Shown here in pieces: positions 44,186 through 53,428 of a DNA stretch of 64,000 bases (positions are counted from its first letter, which is position 1; each line of letters opens with the position of its first letter). Below the pieces are notes generated by a model that saw only the letters and a list, made by a program, of their open reading frames with translations, did no database searches and was not told the origin of the DNA. The position numbers and the translations under genes were made by a program. Source of the DNA: Paenibacillus sp. FSL R5-0341 (GTDB lineage: Bacteria; Bacillota; Bacilli; Paenibacillales; Paenibacillaceae); NCBI RefSeq assembly GCF_037975235.1, contig NZ_CP150241.1:2356001-2420000 (forward strand). The letters run 5' to 3'.

Positions 44186-45069
44186 AGGATCAGGCAGCTT
44201 CACTTCGAAGTATGGTCTCGGCGCCATTGGAAATGGAAGGCATTGAGCGAGATATCCGTTCCTCTAAAATCATTACTGTAGCTAGTGGTAAGGGAGGTGT
44301 TGGGAAATCCAATTTCACACTGAACTTTGCACTGGCATTACAGGCTTTAGGGAAAAAGGTACTGGTGTTTGATGCTGATATTGGAATGGCTAATATCGAT
44401 GTTCTTATGGGTACGTCTTCATCCTATAATCTTTACCACCTGTTGTACCGACAAAAATCCATAAGGGAGATCATACAACTGGGTGCCAGCGGCTTGCCTT
44501 ACATTGCTGGAGGATCAGGTATGAAAGAACTATTTTTATTGTCTGACCGTGATCTGGAGTTCTTCGCCAGTCAAGTGGAGGATATTGCTCAGGAAATGGA
44601 CTATGTCATTTTCGATACAGGGGCAGGTCTTTCCAGAGAGAATATGACGTTTATCGGTGCTGCCGATGAATGCCTGATTATAACCACACCTGAACCGACT
44701 TCAATAACCGATGCTTATGCTTTAGTCAAAGTTATGCACGGCCAGGAAAATGCTACCCCCTTTCGGATGATCGTTAACCGGGTGGAAGACGAACGGGAAG
44801 CTGAACGGGTGGCAGATAAAATAGCTGGAGTGGCGAGGCGGTTTTTGCAGACGGATATTCCGCTACTTGGGTATATTTCTGAAGACGCACAGGTAGTCAA
44901 GGCAGTTAAAAGACAAATGCCCTACAGTCTGGCGTATCCCAATGCCAAAGCCTCCAAGGATATAGAGAAACTTGCTCTTCGTTATTTGGCTGTACCTGCA
45001 ACTCCGGAGTCCGGAACCTTGACAGGAATCAGGGGATTTATGAATAAGTGGCTTAAACGAACAACATGA
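44182..45069 (+). CDS. flhG: MinD-like ATPase FlhG (YlxH)
   Basis: This 295-residue ParA/MinD-type ATPase stimulates FlhF and limits flagellar number. The deviant Walker A is KGGVGKS (37-43), Walker B-like motifs are VLVFDADIGMANIDVL and VIFDTGAGLS, and the N-terminal activating helix has QAASLRSMV. A basic C-terminal end (MNKWLKRTT) could bind membrane. ATG 44182 is used since GGGAG abuts ATG 44173. Confidence 0.95.
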   Translation: MKDQAASLRSMVSAPLEMEGIERDIRSSKIITVASGKGGVGKSNFTLNFALALQALGKKVLVFDADIGMANIDVLMGTSSSYNLYHLLYRQKSIREIIQLGASGLPYIAGGSGMKELFLLSDRDLEFFASQVEDIAQEMDYVIFDTGAGLSRENMTFIGAADECLIITTPEPTSITDAYALVKVMHGQENATPFRMIVNRVEDEREAERVADKIAGVARRFLQTDIPLLGYISEDAQVVKAVKRQMPYSLAYPNAKASKDIEKLALRYLAVPATPESGTLTGIRGFMNKWLKRTT

Positions 45070-45101
45070 TTTCTGAATAAAGGAAACAGGGGTGACACAA
45101 C

Positions 45102-46544
45102 ATGGCGGTGTATCAAGTATTGGTTGTCGATGATTCCGCTTTTATGCGTAAGATTGTTACGGATTTAATTGAAGCGGATTCGGAATTTAAGGTAACGGCA
45201 ACGGCATCAAATGGTAGGGAAGCTATTCAAAAATCGCTAGAATTGAAACCGGATATTATCACAATGGACGTTGAGATGCCCGAAATGAATGGGTTGGACG
45301 CATTAAAATCAATTATGAAGGAATCCTTCGTTCCTGTGATTATGTTATCTGGTATCAATGAACAAGGCATGAAAGAAACCATTATGGCGCTTGAAGCAGG
45401 GGCATTTGACTTCATTCGCAAACCATCCATTGTACATGACCAGGATATCGCTCAAGTTGGTAAAGCCTTGGTTGAGCGCATGCGTGCTGCGATGAATGAG
45501 ATCAAACGAAAAGCTGATCGTGATTTATCCATGAAAAACAGAGACATGTTGCGAGGAACGGTTGCTCCCCCAACTCAGCCAGTGCAGAAAGAAATGCCAG
45601 CCAGGGATCGAGTGGAGCCTGTGAAAAAAACGATCGAACCTGCTCAGACGGACCAACGCTCTATACGAGAGCGGACTGAAGTCTTTCAGGCTAAATCAAA
45701 GAAACCCATTGCGCCAATATCACCTTCGAAACCAGGCCGCGTAGAGAATAAAACAGAGCCTTTGCCGAAGTCAGAGCGTAATTCGGGGACAAATGCAGAA
45801 AAAGCAGTGAGGTCAGCTAATCCAGTACAGACTCCTAAGGAAATTCGACTACCTAATGCAGCTCGGGTGGCAGCTGATCAAATAGCAGCAACTTCTGCCT
45901 CTGCAAAAACCAAGGATTTAGCCAAATCTAATCCTGTTCCAAAAGGTGCAGGGGGCCCGGAAGGGTCGTTCAACAAGCTTGTGGCGATAGGTTGTTCTAC
46001 GGGTGGCCCTAGGGCTCTCAAGACATTGCTCGAGCAGTTGCCTGCTGATTTGCCAGCACCGGTCATTATTGTGCAGCATATGCCGCCCAATTTCACCCGT
46101 TCTCTGGCTCAACGATTGAATACGTTCAGTCCCCTGCATGTGGTTGAAGCTGAAGAGGGTATGGTCCTGAAAAAAGGGACTGCTTATATAGCACCTGGCG
46201 GATTCCACGTGAAAGTTAACAAAACAGCGGACGGGAAGTTTATCGTGAAGCTGACTGAAGATCAACCAGTGAATGGACATAGACCTTCAGTGGATACAAT
46301 GTTTGAGTCGCTTCTGCCGTTTACATCTTTACAAAGGCATCTTGTTTTGCTGACGGGAATGGGAAGTGATGGAGCACGTATGATGAAGAGATTATACGAA
46401 GCTGGAGTTACATCAACCTTTGCCGAGAATGAAGAAACATGTGTTGTATATGGTATGCCGCGTTCTGCTGTAGAGCTGCAATGCGTTCGTCATCTTCTGC
46501 CACTGCAGGAGATCGCGTCTAAACTTGTTCAAGCAGTGAAATAA
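45102..46544 (+). CDS. cheB: Chemotaxis protein-glutamate methylesterase CheB, long linker
   Basis: This 480-residue protein has a receiver domain (D56 in MDVEMPEMNG; D10-D11), a basic and Pro/Thr/Lys-rich linker from about 135 to 285, and a C-terminal methylesterase. The catalytic serine lies in AIGCSTGGPRALKTLL, with VQHMPPNFTRSLAQRL and MGSDGARMMKRL. It demethylates/deamidates receptors during adaptation. B. subtilis CheB is about 350 residues, so the linker here is roughly 120 residues longer. ATG 45102 follows CAGGGGTGAC. Confidence 0.96.
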   Translation: MAVYQVLVVDDSAFMRKIVTDLIEADSEFKVTATASNGREAIQKSLELKPDIITMDVEMPEMNGLDALKSIMKESFVPVIMLSGINEQGMKETIMALEAGAFDFIRKPSIVHDQDIAQVGKALVERMRAAMNEIKRKADRDLSMKNRDMLRGTVAPPTQPVQKEMPARDRVEPVKKTIEPAQTDQRSIRERTEVFQAKSKKPIAPISPSKPGRVENKTEPLPKSERNSGTNAEKAVRSANPVQTPKEIRLPNAARVAADQIAATSASAKTKDLAKSNPVPKGAGGPEGSFNKLVAIGCSTGGPRALKTLLEQLPADLPAPVIIVQHMPPNFTRSLAQRLNTFSPLHVVEAEEGMVLKKGTAYIAPGGFHVKVNKTADGKFIVKLTEDQPVNGHRPSVDTMFESLLPFTSLQRHLVLLTGMGSDGARMMKRLYEAGVTSTFAENEETCVVYGMPRSAVELQCVRHLLPLQEIASKLVQAVK

Positions 46545-46576
46545 CGGAGTGTAACTCACGGAGGAGGTGCCTCACA

Positions 46577-48649
46577 ATGGACATGAACCAATATTTATCC
46601 ATGTTTATTGATGAGTCTAATGATCATCTGCAATCCCTTAACGAAAACATGCTTCAACTTGAAGGCAATCCGGAAGATCTGGGAATAGTTCAGGTCATTT
46701 TCCGTTCTGCTCATACCCTGAAGGGTATGGCGGCAACGATGGGCTTCGAAGATTTGGCATCACTGACACATAAAATGGAAAATGTGCTGGACCTGGTGCG
46801 TAATGAGAAGTTGAAAATGCAGGATTACATTTTTGATACCATGTTCAAGAGTCTGGATGCTTTGGAAACTATGGTTCAGGATATTACCGAAGGTGGACAA
46901 GGTAAAGCGGATGTGTCCGCTATCGTAGCTTCACTTCAGGCCATTGAAAATGGTGAAATGACAAGCGGAGATGCTCCTGCAACTGAAAAAAATAAACCGG
47001 CTAACGCTTCAATTGCTTCGGCTGTGGAGCTGGATGAATTCCAATATTCAGTGCTGGATCAGTCGATTGCTGAAGGACACCGTGTATTTTATGTAGATGT
47101 GCTTGTTAGTGAGCATAGCCAGTTAAAAGGTGTTCGGGCTTATATGGTCTTTGATATGCTCGAGCGTTCAGGTGAAGTCGTTAAGGCTTACCCATCCGTT
47201 CAGGATATTGAGCAGGAGAAGTTTGAGCGCAGTTTCTCGTTGTATTACATAACAACTAAAGAGGCGCACGAACTGGAAGAAGGCATCATGAGTATCTCTG
47301 AAATTGAGAGTGCAAAGCTGATCCAATTGGATCAGGAGACTCTTCAGCAGATGGCCAATCAGGTCGCAGCCACAGTTGAAGCGCCAACCGCACCGACTAC
47401 TTTAGCTGAGGTTGCTTCACCGGATAAGAATGCTGCATCCAAAGAAGAATCGAAGACGGCACCAGCCAAAACAGCTGCGCCGAAACAAGCTGCTGCACCT
47501 TCACGTACCATTCGTGTCGATATTGAACGCCTCGATGTATTGATGAACTTGTTCAGTGAATTATTGATTGACCGTTCACGTCTGGAGCAACTGGCCAGTG
47601 AGACAGGCAACAATGATTTATCCGATACGGTAGCACATTTAAGCAGAGTGAGCACAGATTTGCAAAACATTGTATTGAAATTACGGATGGTTCCCGTAGA
47701 TACCGTATTTAATCGTTTCCCGCGCATGATCCGTGATTTGGCTAAGACACTTGATAAAAAAATCGATCTGGTGATTACAGGTGCTGAGACGGAACTGGAT
47801 CGTACCGTAATTGATGAGATTGGTGATCCGTTGGTGCATTTGCTGCGTAACGCGGTTGACCATGGTGTGGAATCCATTGCAGAGCGTATAGCTGCTGGTA
47901 AACCAGAGATGGGTACAGTAAACCTGCGCGCTTTCCACAGTGGAAATCACGTATTTATCGAGATTGAAGACGATGGTAAAGGAATTTATCGCGACAAGCT
48001 CCTGAAAACCGCGATCAAACGTGGAGTTGTAACCGAAGAACAAGGTGCCAAGATGAGCGATGATGAAGTGAATCAGCTGTTGTTTGCACCAGGTTTTAGT
48101 ACTGCTGATATTATCTCGGATATCTCTGGCCGGGGCGTTGGCTTGGATGTAGTAAAATCGAAGATCACTTCGCTTGGCGGTAATGTAACGATTCATTCGA
48201 CTCCAGGCAAAGGCACGAACTTCTCTGTTCAACTTCCGTTGACTCTTTCCATTATCGCTGCAATGCTTGTACGACTTGGTTCAGAGAAATATGCTGTTCC
48301 ATTATCCTCCATTGTAGAGACAGCCATTGTACAGCGTGAACAGGTTCGCAATATTCACGGCAATAAAATGATCACGTTCCGTGAGTCACTGATTCCATAC
48401 TTGTCCTTGAGCGAAGTGTTCTCCGTACCGGATTTCAATGATGCTGATGAGCAGGAAACAGAAATTGTCGTGATTCGCAAAGGTGACCGTCTTGCAGCTG
48501 TAGCTGTTGAGGAATTTATTGGACAGAGTGAGATTGTTCTCAAATCAATGGGAACGTATCTGCCTGCTATTGAAGGAATCTCTGGAGCAACCATACTCGG
48601 AGATGGACAAGTAGCCCTGATTCTTGATCCTAATGCATTTATTAAATAA
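46577..48649 (+). CDS. cheA: Chemotaxis histidine kinase CheA
   Basis: This 690-residue kinase has P1 (HPt) with phospho-histidine H46 in FRSAHTLKGMAATMGF. A P2-like CheY-binding domain spans about 150-270, then an Ala/Lys-rich linker, dimerisation P3 (DVLMNLFSELLIDRSRLEQL), ATPase P4 with N-box HLLRNAVDHGVES, and G-boxes DDGKGIYRDKLLK and SGRGVGLDVVKSKI. The CheW-like P5 domain completes it. ATG 46577 follows GGAGGAGGTG. It phosphorylates CheY and CheB. Confidence 0.98.
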   Translation: MDMNQYLSMFIDESNDHLQSLNENMLQLEGNPEDLGIVQVIFRSAHTLKGMAATMGFEDLASLTHKMENVLDLVRNEKLKMQDYIFDTMFKSLDALETMVQDITEGGQGKADVSAIVASLQAIENGEMTSGDAPATEKNKPANASIASAVELDEFQYSVLDQSIAEGHRVFYVDVLVSEHSQLKGVRAYMVFDMLERSGEVVKAYPSVQDIEQEKFERSFSLYYITTKEAHELEEGIMSISEIESAKLIQLDQETLQQMANQVAATVEAPTAPTTLAEVASPDKNAASKEESKTAPAKTAAPKQAAAPSRTIRVDIERLDVLMNLFSELLIDRSRLEQLASETGNNDLSDTVAHLSRVSTDLQNIVLKLRMVPVDTVFNRFPRMIRDLAKTLDKKIDLVITGAETELDRTVIDEIGDPLVHLLRNAVDHGVESIAERIAAGKPEMGTVNLRAFHSGNHVFIEIEDDGKGIYRDKLLKTAIKRGVVTEEQGAKMSDDEVNQLLFAPGFSTADIISDISGRGVGLDVVKSKITSLGGNVTIHSTPGKGTNFSVQLPLTLSIIAAMLVRLGSEKYAVPLSSIVETAIVQREQVRNIHGNKMITFRESLIPYLSLSEVFSVPDFNDADEQETEIVVIRKGDRLAAVAVEEFIGQSEIVLKSMGTYLPAIEGISGATILGDGQVALILDPNAFIK

Positions 48650-48690
48650 GCATATAGCTAAGTCTTACATTTAATAGGGAGGTTTTTTAC

Positions 48691-49152
48691 ATGGAAGAAG
48701 AGTTGAAAGTCATCGTCTTTAAATTGGGTACCGAAGAGTATGGTATTGAGGTAGATAAAGTTCAGACGATTGAGCGCATGATGCCAATTACCCGTGTTCC
48801 CAAGACACTTTCTTTTGTCAAAGGAGTCATTAATCTACGCGGTGTTGTAATTCCGGTCATCGATCTACGCGGTCGTTTCTCCCTTCCTGAATCGGAGTAT
48901 ACGGATCAGACTCGTATTGTTATCGTTGGTGTAGACGACATGCAAGTTGGCTTTATCGTAGATTCTGCCAATGATGTTATTGATATCAAGAGCAGCGCGA
49001 TCGATAGCCCACCAGAAGTGGTTGGCGGCGTCAAAGCGAGATATCTGCGTGGTGTGGCCAAATTGGAGGATTCACGCTTGCTGATCATGCTTAACCTGAA
49101 CGAAGTATTAAATAAAAGCGAGATTGTACAGCTGGAAAGTGTTGAGGGCTAG
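48691..49152 (+). CDS. cheW: Chemotaxis coupling protein CheW
   Basis: This 153-residue double-SH3-like adaptor couples receptors to CheA. Motifs are VFKLGTEEYGIEVDKVQTIE, PKTLSFVKGVINLRGVVIPV, IDLRGRFSLPE and GVAKLEDSRLLIMLNL. ATG 48691 follows GGGAGG. CheC starts five bases after its stop. Confidence 0.97.
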   Translation: MEEELKVIVFKLGTEEYGIEVDKVQTIERMMPITRVPKTLSFVKGVINLRGVVIPVIDLRGRFSLPESEYTDQTRIVIVGVDDMQVGFIVDSANDVIDIKSSAIDSPPEVVGGVKARYLRGVAKLEDSRLLIMLNLNEVLNKSEIVQLESVEG

Positions 49153-49156
49153 TACC

Positions 49157-49783
49157 GTGGAGATGTTCAACCGATTTGAGGTATTCCAGATGGATGTGCT
49201 CAAAGAGGTCGGTAACATTGGAGCAGGCAACGCCGCAACGGCGTTGTCTCAACTCCTCAACAGACCGATTGACATGGGTGTACCTACAGTACAAATGCTC
49301 CCGTTTGAAGAAGTTGCCGAAAAAGTGGGCGGGGATGAACGCATCGTTGTTACCGTATTTCTTCGTGTAGAAGGGGAAGCACCGGGAAATCTTTTCTTTA
49401 TGATGACACCAGAGGCTGCTAAAATGTTGTTGAATAGACTTGCCGGATTTGATTTGAAAGAAGGACTTGCTTTCACAGATATGGAGCAATCAGCGCTTTC
49501 TGAAATTGGAAATATTTTGGCTGGATCATATCTTTCTTCTTTGGCAGATTTCACGAAGTTGTCCATGTATCCAACCGTTCCTGGACTTGCCATTGATATG
49601 GCGGGTGCCATTCTGAGCTATGGCTTGCTGCAATTCGGCGAGATGGGTGACGATGCATTGTTGATTGACACATCTTTCTTTGAAGGTGAAGATCAGGTTG
49701 AGGGTCAATTTTTCCTGATTCCAGATCCGCCATCATTTGCAAAGATATTTGAATCGCTAGGGGTGCCACTGAGCCATGATTGA
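49157..49783 (+). CDS. cheC: CheY-P phosphatase CheC
   Basis: This 208-residue protein has two active-site signatures: VLKEVGNIGAGNAATALSQL and ALSEIGNILAGSYLSSLA. CheC dephosphorylates CheY-P and binds CheD in the Bacillus-type adaptation system. GTG 49157 is chosen because GAGGG (49145-49149) lies about eight bases upstream inside the cheW end; ATG 49163 is an alternative and the frame opens to 49124. It overlaps cheD by eight bases. Confidence 0.94.
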   Translation: MEMFNRFEVFQMDVLKEVGNIGAGNAATALSQLLNRPIDMGVPTVQMLPFEEVAEKVGGDERIVVTVFLRVEGEAPGNLFFMMTPEAAKMLLNRLAGFDLKEGLAFTDMEQSALSEIGNILAGSYLSSLADFTKLSMYPTVPGLAIDMAGAILSYGLLQFGEMGDDALLIDTSFFEGEDQVEGQFFLIPDPPSFAKIFESLGVPLSHD

Positions 49784-50273
49784 GGACAAAAGCGTCGTTA
49801 AAGTCGGTATGGCGGATTTAAACATCGCTCATCTTCCTGGCGTAATCCGTACGACTGGTCTGGGCTCGTGTGTGGGATTAACAATGTATGACCCACATTT
49901 GAAGCTGGCTGGAATGGCGCATGTCATGCTTCCTACTTCCGAGATTGCCCGTGAAGGGAAACTGAACACTGCCAAATATGCGGATACGGCGTTGCCTGAG
50001 CTTTTGGAAAAGATGATAAAATTAGGCGCTTCTCACTCACGTATCGTTTCTAAAATGGCCGGAGGCTCCCAGATGTTTGCCTTTGCTGGTGCTGGGGATA
50101 CGATGCGCATTGGACCACGGAATGCAGATTCTTGTCGAGAGTGGCTGCAAAAACTCAAAATCCCCCTTCTTGCAGAAGATACGGGTGGTAATTATGGACG
50201 AACGATTGAAATGGATTGTGAAACTGGCCTTTTGACTATTCGAAGTGTACAAATGGGTGTAAAGGAACTATAA
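49776..50273 (+). CDS. cheD: Chemoreceptor glutamine deamidase CheD
   Basis: This 165-residue protein has the papain-like CheD fold with the catalytic cysteine in GLGSCVGLTMYDP and histidine in GMAHVMLP, plus KMAGGSQMFAF. It deamidates receptor glutamines and activates CheC. ATG 49776 overlaps cheC by eight bases, consistent with coupled synthesis of the CheC-CheD pair. Confidence 0.96.
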   Translation: MIEDKSVVKVGMADLNIAHLPGVIRTTGLGSCVGLTMYDPHLKLAGMAHVMLPTSEIAREGKLNTAKYADTALPELLEKMIKLGASHSRIVSKMAGGSQMFAFAGAGDTMRIGPRNADSCREWLQKLKIPLLAEDTGGNYGRTIEMDCETGLLTIRSVQMGVKEL

Positions 50274-50277
50274 GACT

Positions 50278-50721
50278 ATGATAGGAAACTACCGCATTAA
50301 TCTTGGAGCAGGCATCGTTGGATTTATTCTTACTTTTTTTGTAGCATACAGCAGCAATGTGCTGACGACCAGTTTAATTCGCGGATTGATCGGATTCGTA
50401 GCCTGGTTTGTCCTTGCATATGGTTTACGCTGGGGATTGGGATTGTTGCTGAACCCTCAGGCCCAGGGAAATGGGTATGGTTATGATTCACCAAATGCTC
50501 AAGATCAAAGAGGTTCACAGGTGGACATTAAACTCGAAGACGATGGACAAGAGCTGAATGACTTGCTCAAGAGTGGACAGAACGCTTCATCTGGGGACGA
50601 TCTTCCGCCATCTGAGACGAAAGCTCCAACGGGATTCGCCCCTTTGGATCCGCCTAAACTTGTCCGGACCAAGGATCCGGAGGAACTGGCGCAGGCCGTT
50701 CGTCACCTGACAGACAAATAA
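50278..50721 (+). CDS. Small membrane protein between cheD and sigD, unknown function
   Basis: This 147-residue protein has two hydrophobic segments (about 8-28 GAGIVGFILTFFVAYSSNVL; about 33-58 SLIRGLIGFVAWFVLAYGLR). A cytosolic polar tail follows, rich in Asp/Ser/Pro, ending EELAQAVRHLTDK. I do not recognise a characterised family. ATG 50278 is four bases after cheD with AAAGGA in the cheD end, and sigD starts 15 bases later, so it belongs to the operon. B. subtilis has no gene here. It may serve motility or sigma-D control, but that is only a positional inference. Confidence 0.8.
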   Translation: MIGNYRINLGAGIVGFILTFFVAYSSNVLTTSLIRGLIGFVAWFVLAYGLRWGLGLLLNPQAQGNGYGYDSPNAQDQRGSQVDIKLEDDGQELNDLLKSGQNASSGDDLPPSETKAPTGFAPLDPPKLVRTKDPEELAQAVRHLTDK

Positions 50722-50736
50722 GGAGGGTGAAAGCAA

Positions 50737-51525
50737 TTGAACGAGCGTAAAGCTTCACATTTGAACCATTCTGATCTGTGGGAAAAGTGGAAAGAACATG
50801 GAGATCTTGAAGCCAAGAAAACTTTGATTGAAAAGTATCTTCACATTGTAAATTATGTTTCCGGTCGCCTGGCAGTCGGTTTGCCTAAAAATGTTCCCAA
50901 AGATGATTTGGAGAGTAATGGCGTTATGGGATTGATTGATGCATTGGAAAAATTCGACTATGAACGTGGTCTACAATTTGAAACCTATGCATCATGGAGG
51001 GTCCGCGGAGCTATTCTTGATGGTCTGCGTCAAGGTGATTGGGTTCCGCGTTCTGTTCGGGAGAAGGCCAAGCGCATTGAAGACGCCTATCAACAGCTGG
51101 AACAAAGCTATCTCAGGTCCGTTAGTGATGAGGAAATGAGTGAGTATCTGGACGTGTCCACCAAAGATTTTCAACATATGCTTCAGGAAGTGGCGGTCAT
51201 GTCACTTTGCTCGCTGGAGGACCCGATTCGTGAAGAAGAGTCTGAGACGCGTCTGTCTTTAATGGTGGATGAGAAAGCTAAAAATCCGGATTATAAAGTG
51301 AATGAGTTTTATTTAAAGGAAGCTTTGGTGCAAGGGCTGGACAAGTTGACGGTAAAAGAGCGGACAGTTGTTTCACTCTTGTATTACGAAGATCTTTCTC
51401 TTAGTGAAATCGCAGAGGTTATGTCACTTTCTCCGTCTCGTATATCCCAGTTACATTCCAAGGCAATATTACGATTACGCGGCACGTTGGACAAACAGAA
51501 AGATTTGTTGATGCGTAAAGATTAA
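50737..51525 (+). CDS. sigD: Flagellar RNA polymerase sigma factor SigD (FliA)
   Basis: This 262-residue sigma-28 type factor directs late flagellar and autolysin genes. Region 2 contains LESNGVMGLIDALEKFDYER and the -10-contacting QFETYASWRVRGAILDGLRQ. Region 4 contains LYYEDLSLSEIAEVMSLSPS. Start TTG 50737 is seven bases after AAGGAGGGTGA. Its position near the 3' end of a long operon matches B. subtilis, where distance from the promoter limits sigD expression. Confidence 0.97.
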   Translation: MNERKASHLNHSDLWEKWKEHGDLEAKKTLIEKYLHIVNYVSGRLAVGLPKNVPKDDLESNGVMGLIDALEKFDYERGLQFETYASWRVRGAILDGLRQGDWVPRSVREKAKRIEDAYQQLEQSYLRSVSDEEMSEYLDVSTKDFQHMLQEVAVMSLCSLEDPIREEESETRLSLMVDEKAKNPDYKVNEFYLKEALVQGLDKLTVKERTVVSLLYYEDLSLSEIAEVMSLSPSRISQLHSKAILRLRGTLDKQKDLLMRKD

Positions 51526-51586
51526 TAGAGAGAAGTAATATATTGGAGTATGGGGAGTGGAAAGTCTAAAAGGGGGAAGAACTGGA

Positions 51587-52996
51587 GTGACACAGCGGAC
51601 TGCTTTGGAACAATGTTTAAACATTGTTTTATCGGACGACAAATGCACAGCCTACCTTGAGTTTTCCAAAGAGGAAGAAGGCTTTGCCTGCACGATCGAT
51701 GAACTTGAACAATTTGTGGCGGAAAAGAGTATCAAGCAAGGTGTATTACGAGAGGCATTATTACTTTTTGTGAGTAACCCTGAAACCTATGTAAAAGATA
51801 AATACAAGATTGCCGAAGGTGTCGCTCCTATTCAGGGAACAGATGGATTCATCAAGATCCTGGTAGGGATGGATGATACGAACGAACGACGACCACTCGA
51901 ATCGGAAGATGGAACTGTCGATTACAAAGAAGTGACCCGGTTAAACAATGTTCGCAGTGGTCAGATCATTGCAGAGCGAATCGCTCCTGGTGATGGCATA
52001 CCAGGCAGGGCAGTAACAGGCGAGGAAATTCCTTACCGTTCCGGAAAAGAAGCTCGCTTTAAAGTCGGGAAAAACGTTGTGGTTAACCCGGACGGTTCTG
52101 CAATGTATGCTGCATTGGATGGGCTCGTTACCAAAACGGATGGTAATAAACTGAATGTATTTCCGGTTTATGAAGTCAATGGTGACGTTGACTACAATAA
52201 TGGTAATATCGACTTTGTAGGCACAGTTGTCATACGAGGCAACGTACTTACCGGATTTAAAGTAAAAGCAGCAGGTGATATTCGTGTCGTCGGAGGTGTC
52301 GAAGGAGCGGACCTGGAAGCAGGTGGTTCAATCGAAATTACCGGTGGCATTATTGGTTATAACAAAGGACTGGTACAAGCAGGCCATAATGTTAAATGTA
52401 CCTTTATTCAAGAAGGCAACGTGGATGCCGGTGAAGATGTTTTGGTTTCCCAAAGTATTATGCACTCTAATATTCGTGCTGGCCATGGTGTCATCTGTGC
52501 AGGTACCAAAGGTCTTATCGTTGGCGGCTCAATTCAGGCTGGTCAGAACGTCTCAGCGCGTGTTGTAGGCAACAGTATGTCCACGGTGACTGCCATTGAA
52601 GTTGGTGTGCTGCCGAAGCTGCGTAACGAACTGAATGATTTGCGCAAGGAAGTCAGAGAGCAGATGGATTCCTTGGACAAAACGAAGAAGGCTTTGACCT
52701 TGTTGGATCAGTTAGCTGCCGCTGGACAATTAAGCCCAGATAAGATGTCGATGCGAATCAAGTTGAGTGCTACGCAGAAATCGGCTCTTCGTGTGAGTGA
52801 AGAAACGAAAATGCGCATCTTTGAAATTGAAAAGGCACTTGAAGATACAAGCATGGCTCGTGTTGATATTTTGAAGGTGATTTATGGAGGCTCTAAAATA
52901 GTTATCGGCAGATACACGAAATTTATTAAAGATCCAGTCAGTCGAATTTCATTTTATTATCACGATGGCGATATTACGATGGTTCCATACGTTTAA
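51587..52996 (+). CDS. FapA/DUF342 family protein
   Basis: This 469-residue protein has the N-terminal half DUF342 pattern (GDGIPGRAVTGEEIPY, VNPDGSAMYAALDGLV) and a central parallel beta-helix built of repeats (DFVGTVVIRGNVLTGFKV, AAGDIRVVGGVEGADLEAGG, IRAGHGVICAGTKG). A C-terminal coiled coil follows (about 350-440, LRNELNDLRKEVREQMDSLD). Family members are polymer-forming cytoskeletal-like proteins often in flagellar operons. GTG 51587 follows AGGGGGAAG; GTG 51557 is the alternative. B. subtilis lacks it at this spot. Confidence 0.88.
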   Translation: MTQRTALEQCLNIVLSDDKCTAYLEFSKEEEGFACTIDELEQFVAEKSIKQGVLREALLLFVSNPETYVKDKYKIAEGVAPIQGTDGFIKILVGMDDTNERRPLESEDGTVDYKEVTRLNNVRSGQIIAERIAPGDGIPGRAVTGEEIPYRSGKEARFKVGKNVVVNPDGSAMYAALDGLVTKTDGNKLNVFPVYEVNGDVDYNNGNIDFVGTVVIRGNVLTGFKVKAAGDIRVVGGVEGADLEAGGSIEITGGIIGYNKGLVQAGHNVKCTFIQEGNVDAGEDVLVSQSIMHSNIRAGHGVICAGTKGLIVGGSIQAGQNVSARVVGNSMSTVTAIEVGVLPKLRNELNDLRKEVREQMDSLDKTKKALTLLDQLAAAGQLSPDKMSMRIKLSATQKSALRVSEETKMRIFEIEKALEDTSMARVDILKVIYGGSKIVIGRYTKFIKDPVSRISFYYHDGDITMVPYV

Positions 52997-53048
52997 GTAC
53001 AGCATTCAGGCACATGAAGAAATCCATTCGAAACCGTGAGGTGAGCGT

Positions 53049-53363
53049 ATGAGTTTCAAAGCAGTGGAGTTGCAGATTGCGGTACCACGAACAAGCGAGG
53101 CGGGACGTTATCAAAGTGAAGCCCAGCAGAGGCCGATTACAGATCAGAATCTCTTGGCAGAGCAAACGGCGAAAGAAGCAAACGAAGCAAGGCAAAGAAG
53201 TGAAGCAATGGACGAAACTTCACAGACTTCGGTGCGTGATGGTCATACCAATGATGGGGATCAGCAGAGCGGTTCCGATGGACAGGAAACTGCTCAGGTT
53301 CAGGAAACCGTCAAACCTGCAGAGCACCCGTACAAAGGAAAACATATTGATCTGTCTTTATAA
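53049..53363 (+). CDS. Small polar hypothetical protein in fla/che tail
   Basis: This 104-residue hydrophilic protein is rich in Gln, Glu, Ser and Asp, with no membrane segment. The N-terminus (MSFKAVELQIAVPRTSEAGR) and C-terminus (HPYKGKHIDLSL) look more structured than the middle (about 40-85), which is low complexity. I do not recognise a characterised family. ATG 53049 lies five bases after GAGGTGAG. Position between the DUF342 gene and the SwrB-like gene suggests an operon-linked accessory role. Confidence 0.75.
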   Translation: MSFKAVELQIAVPRTSEAGRYQSEAQQRPITDQNLLAEQTAKEANEARQRSEAMDETSQTSVRDGHTNDGDQQSGSDGQETAQVQETVKPAEHPYKGKHIDLSL

Positions 53364-53428
53364 TAGATAATTGTGATGGACATGCAGTCTTGCGCACCGA
53401 TGGTTGAATCAGAAGGAGAGAACCCAAT

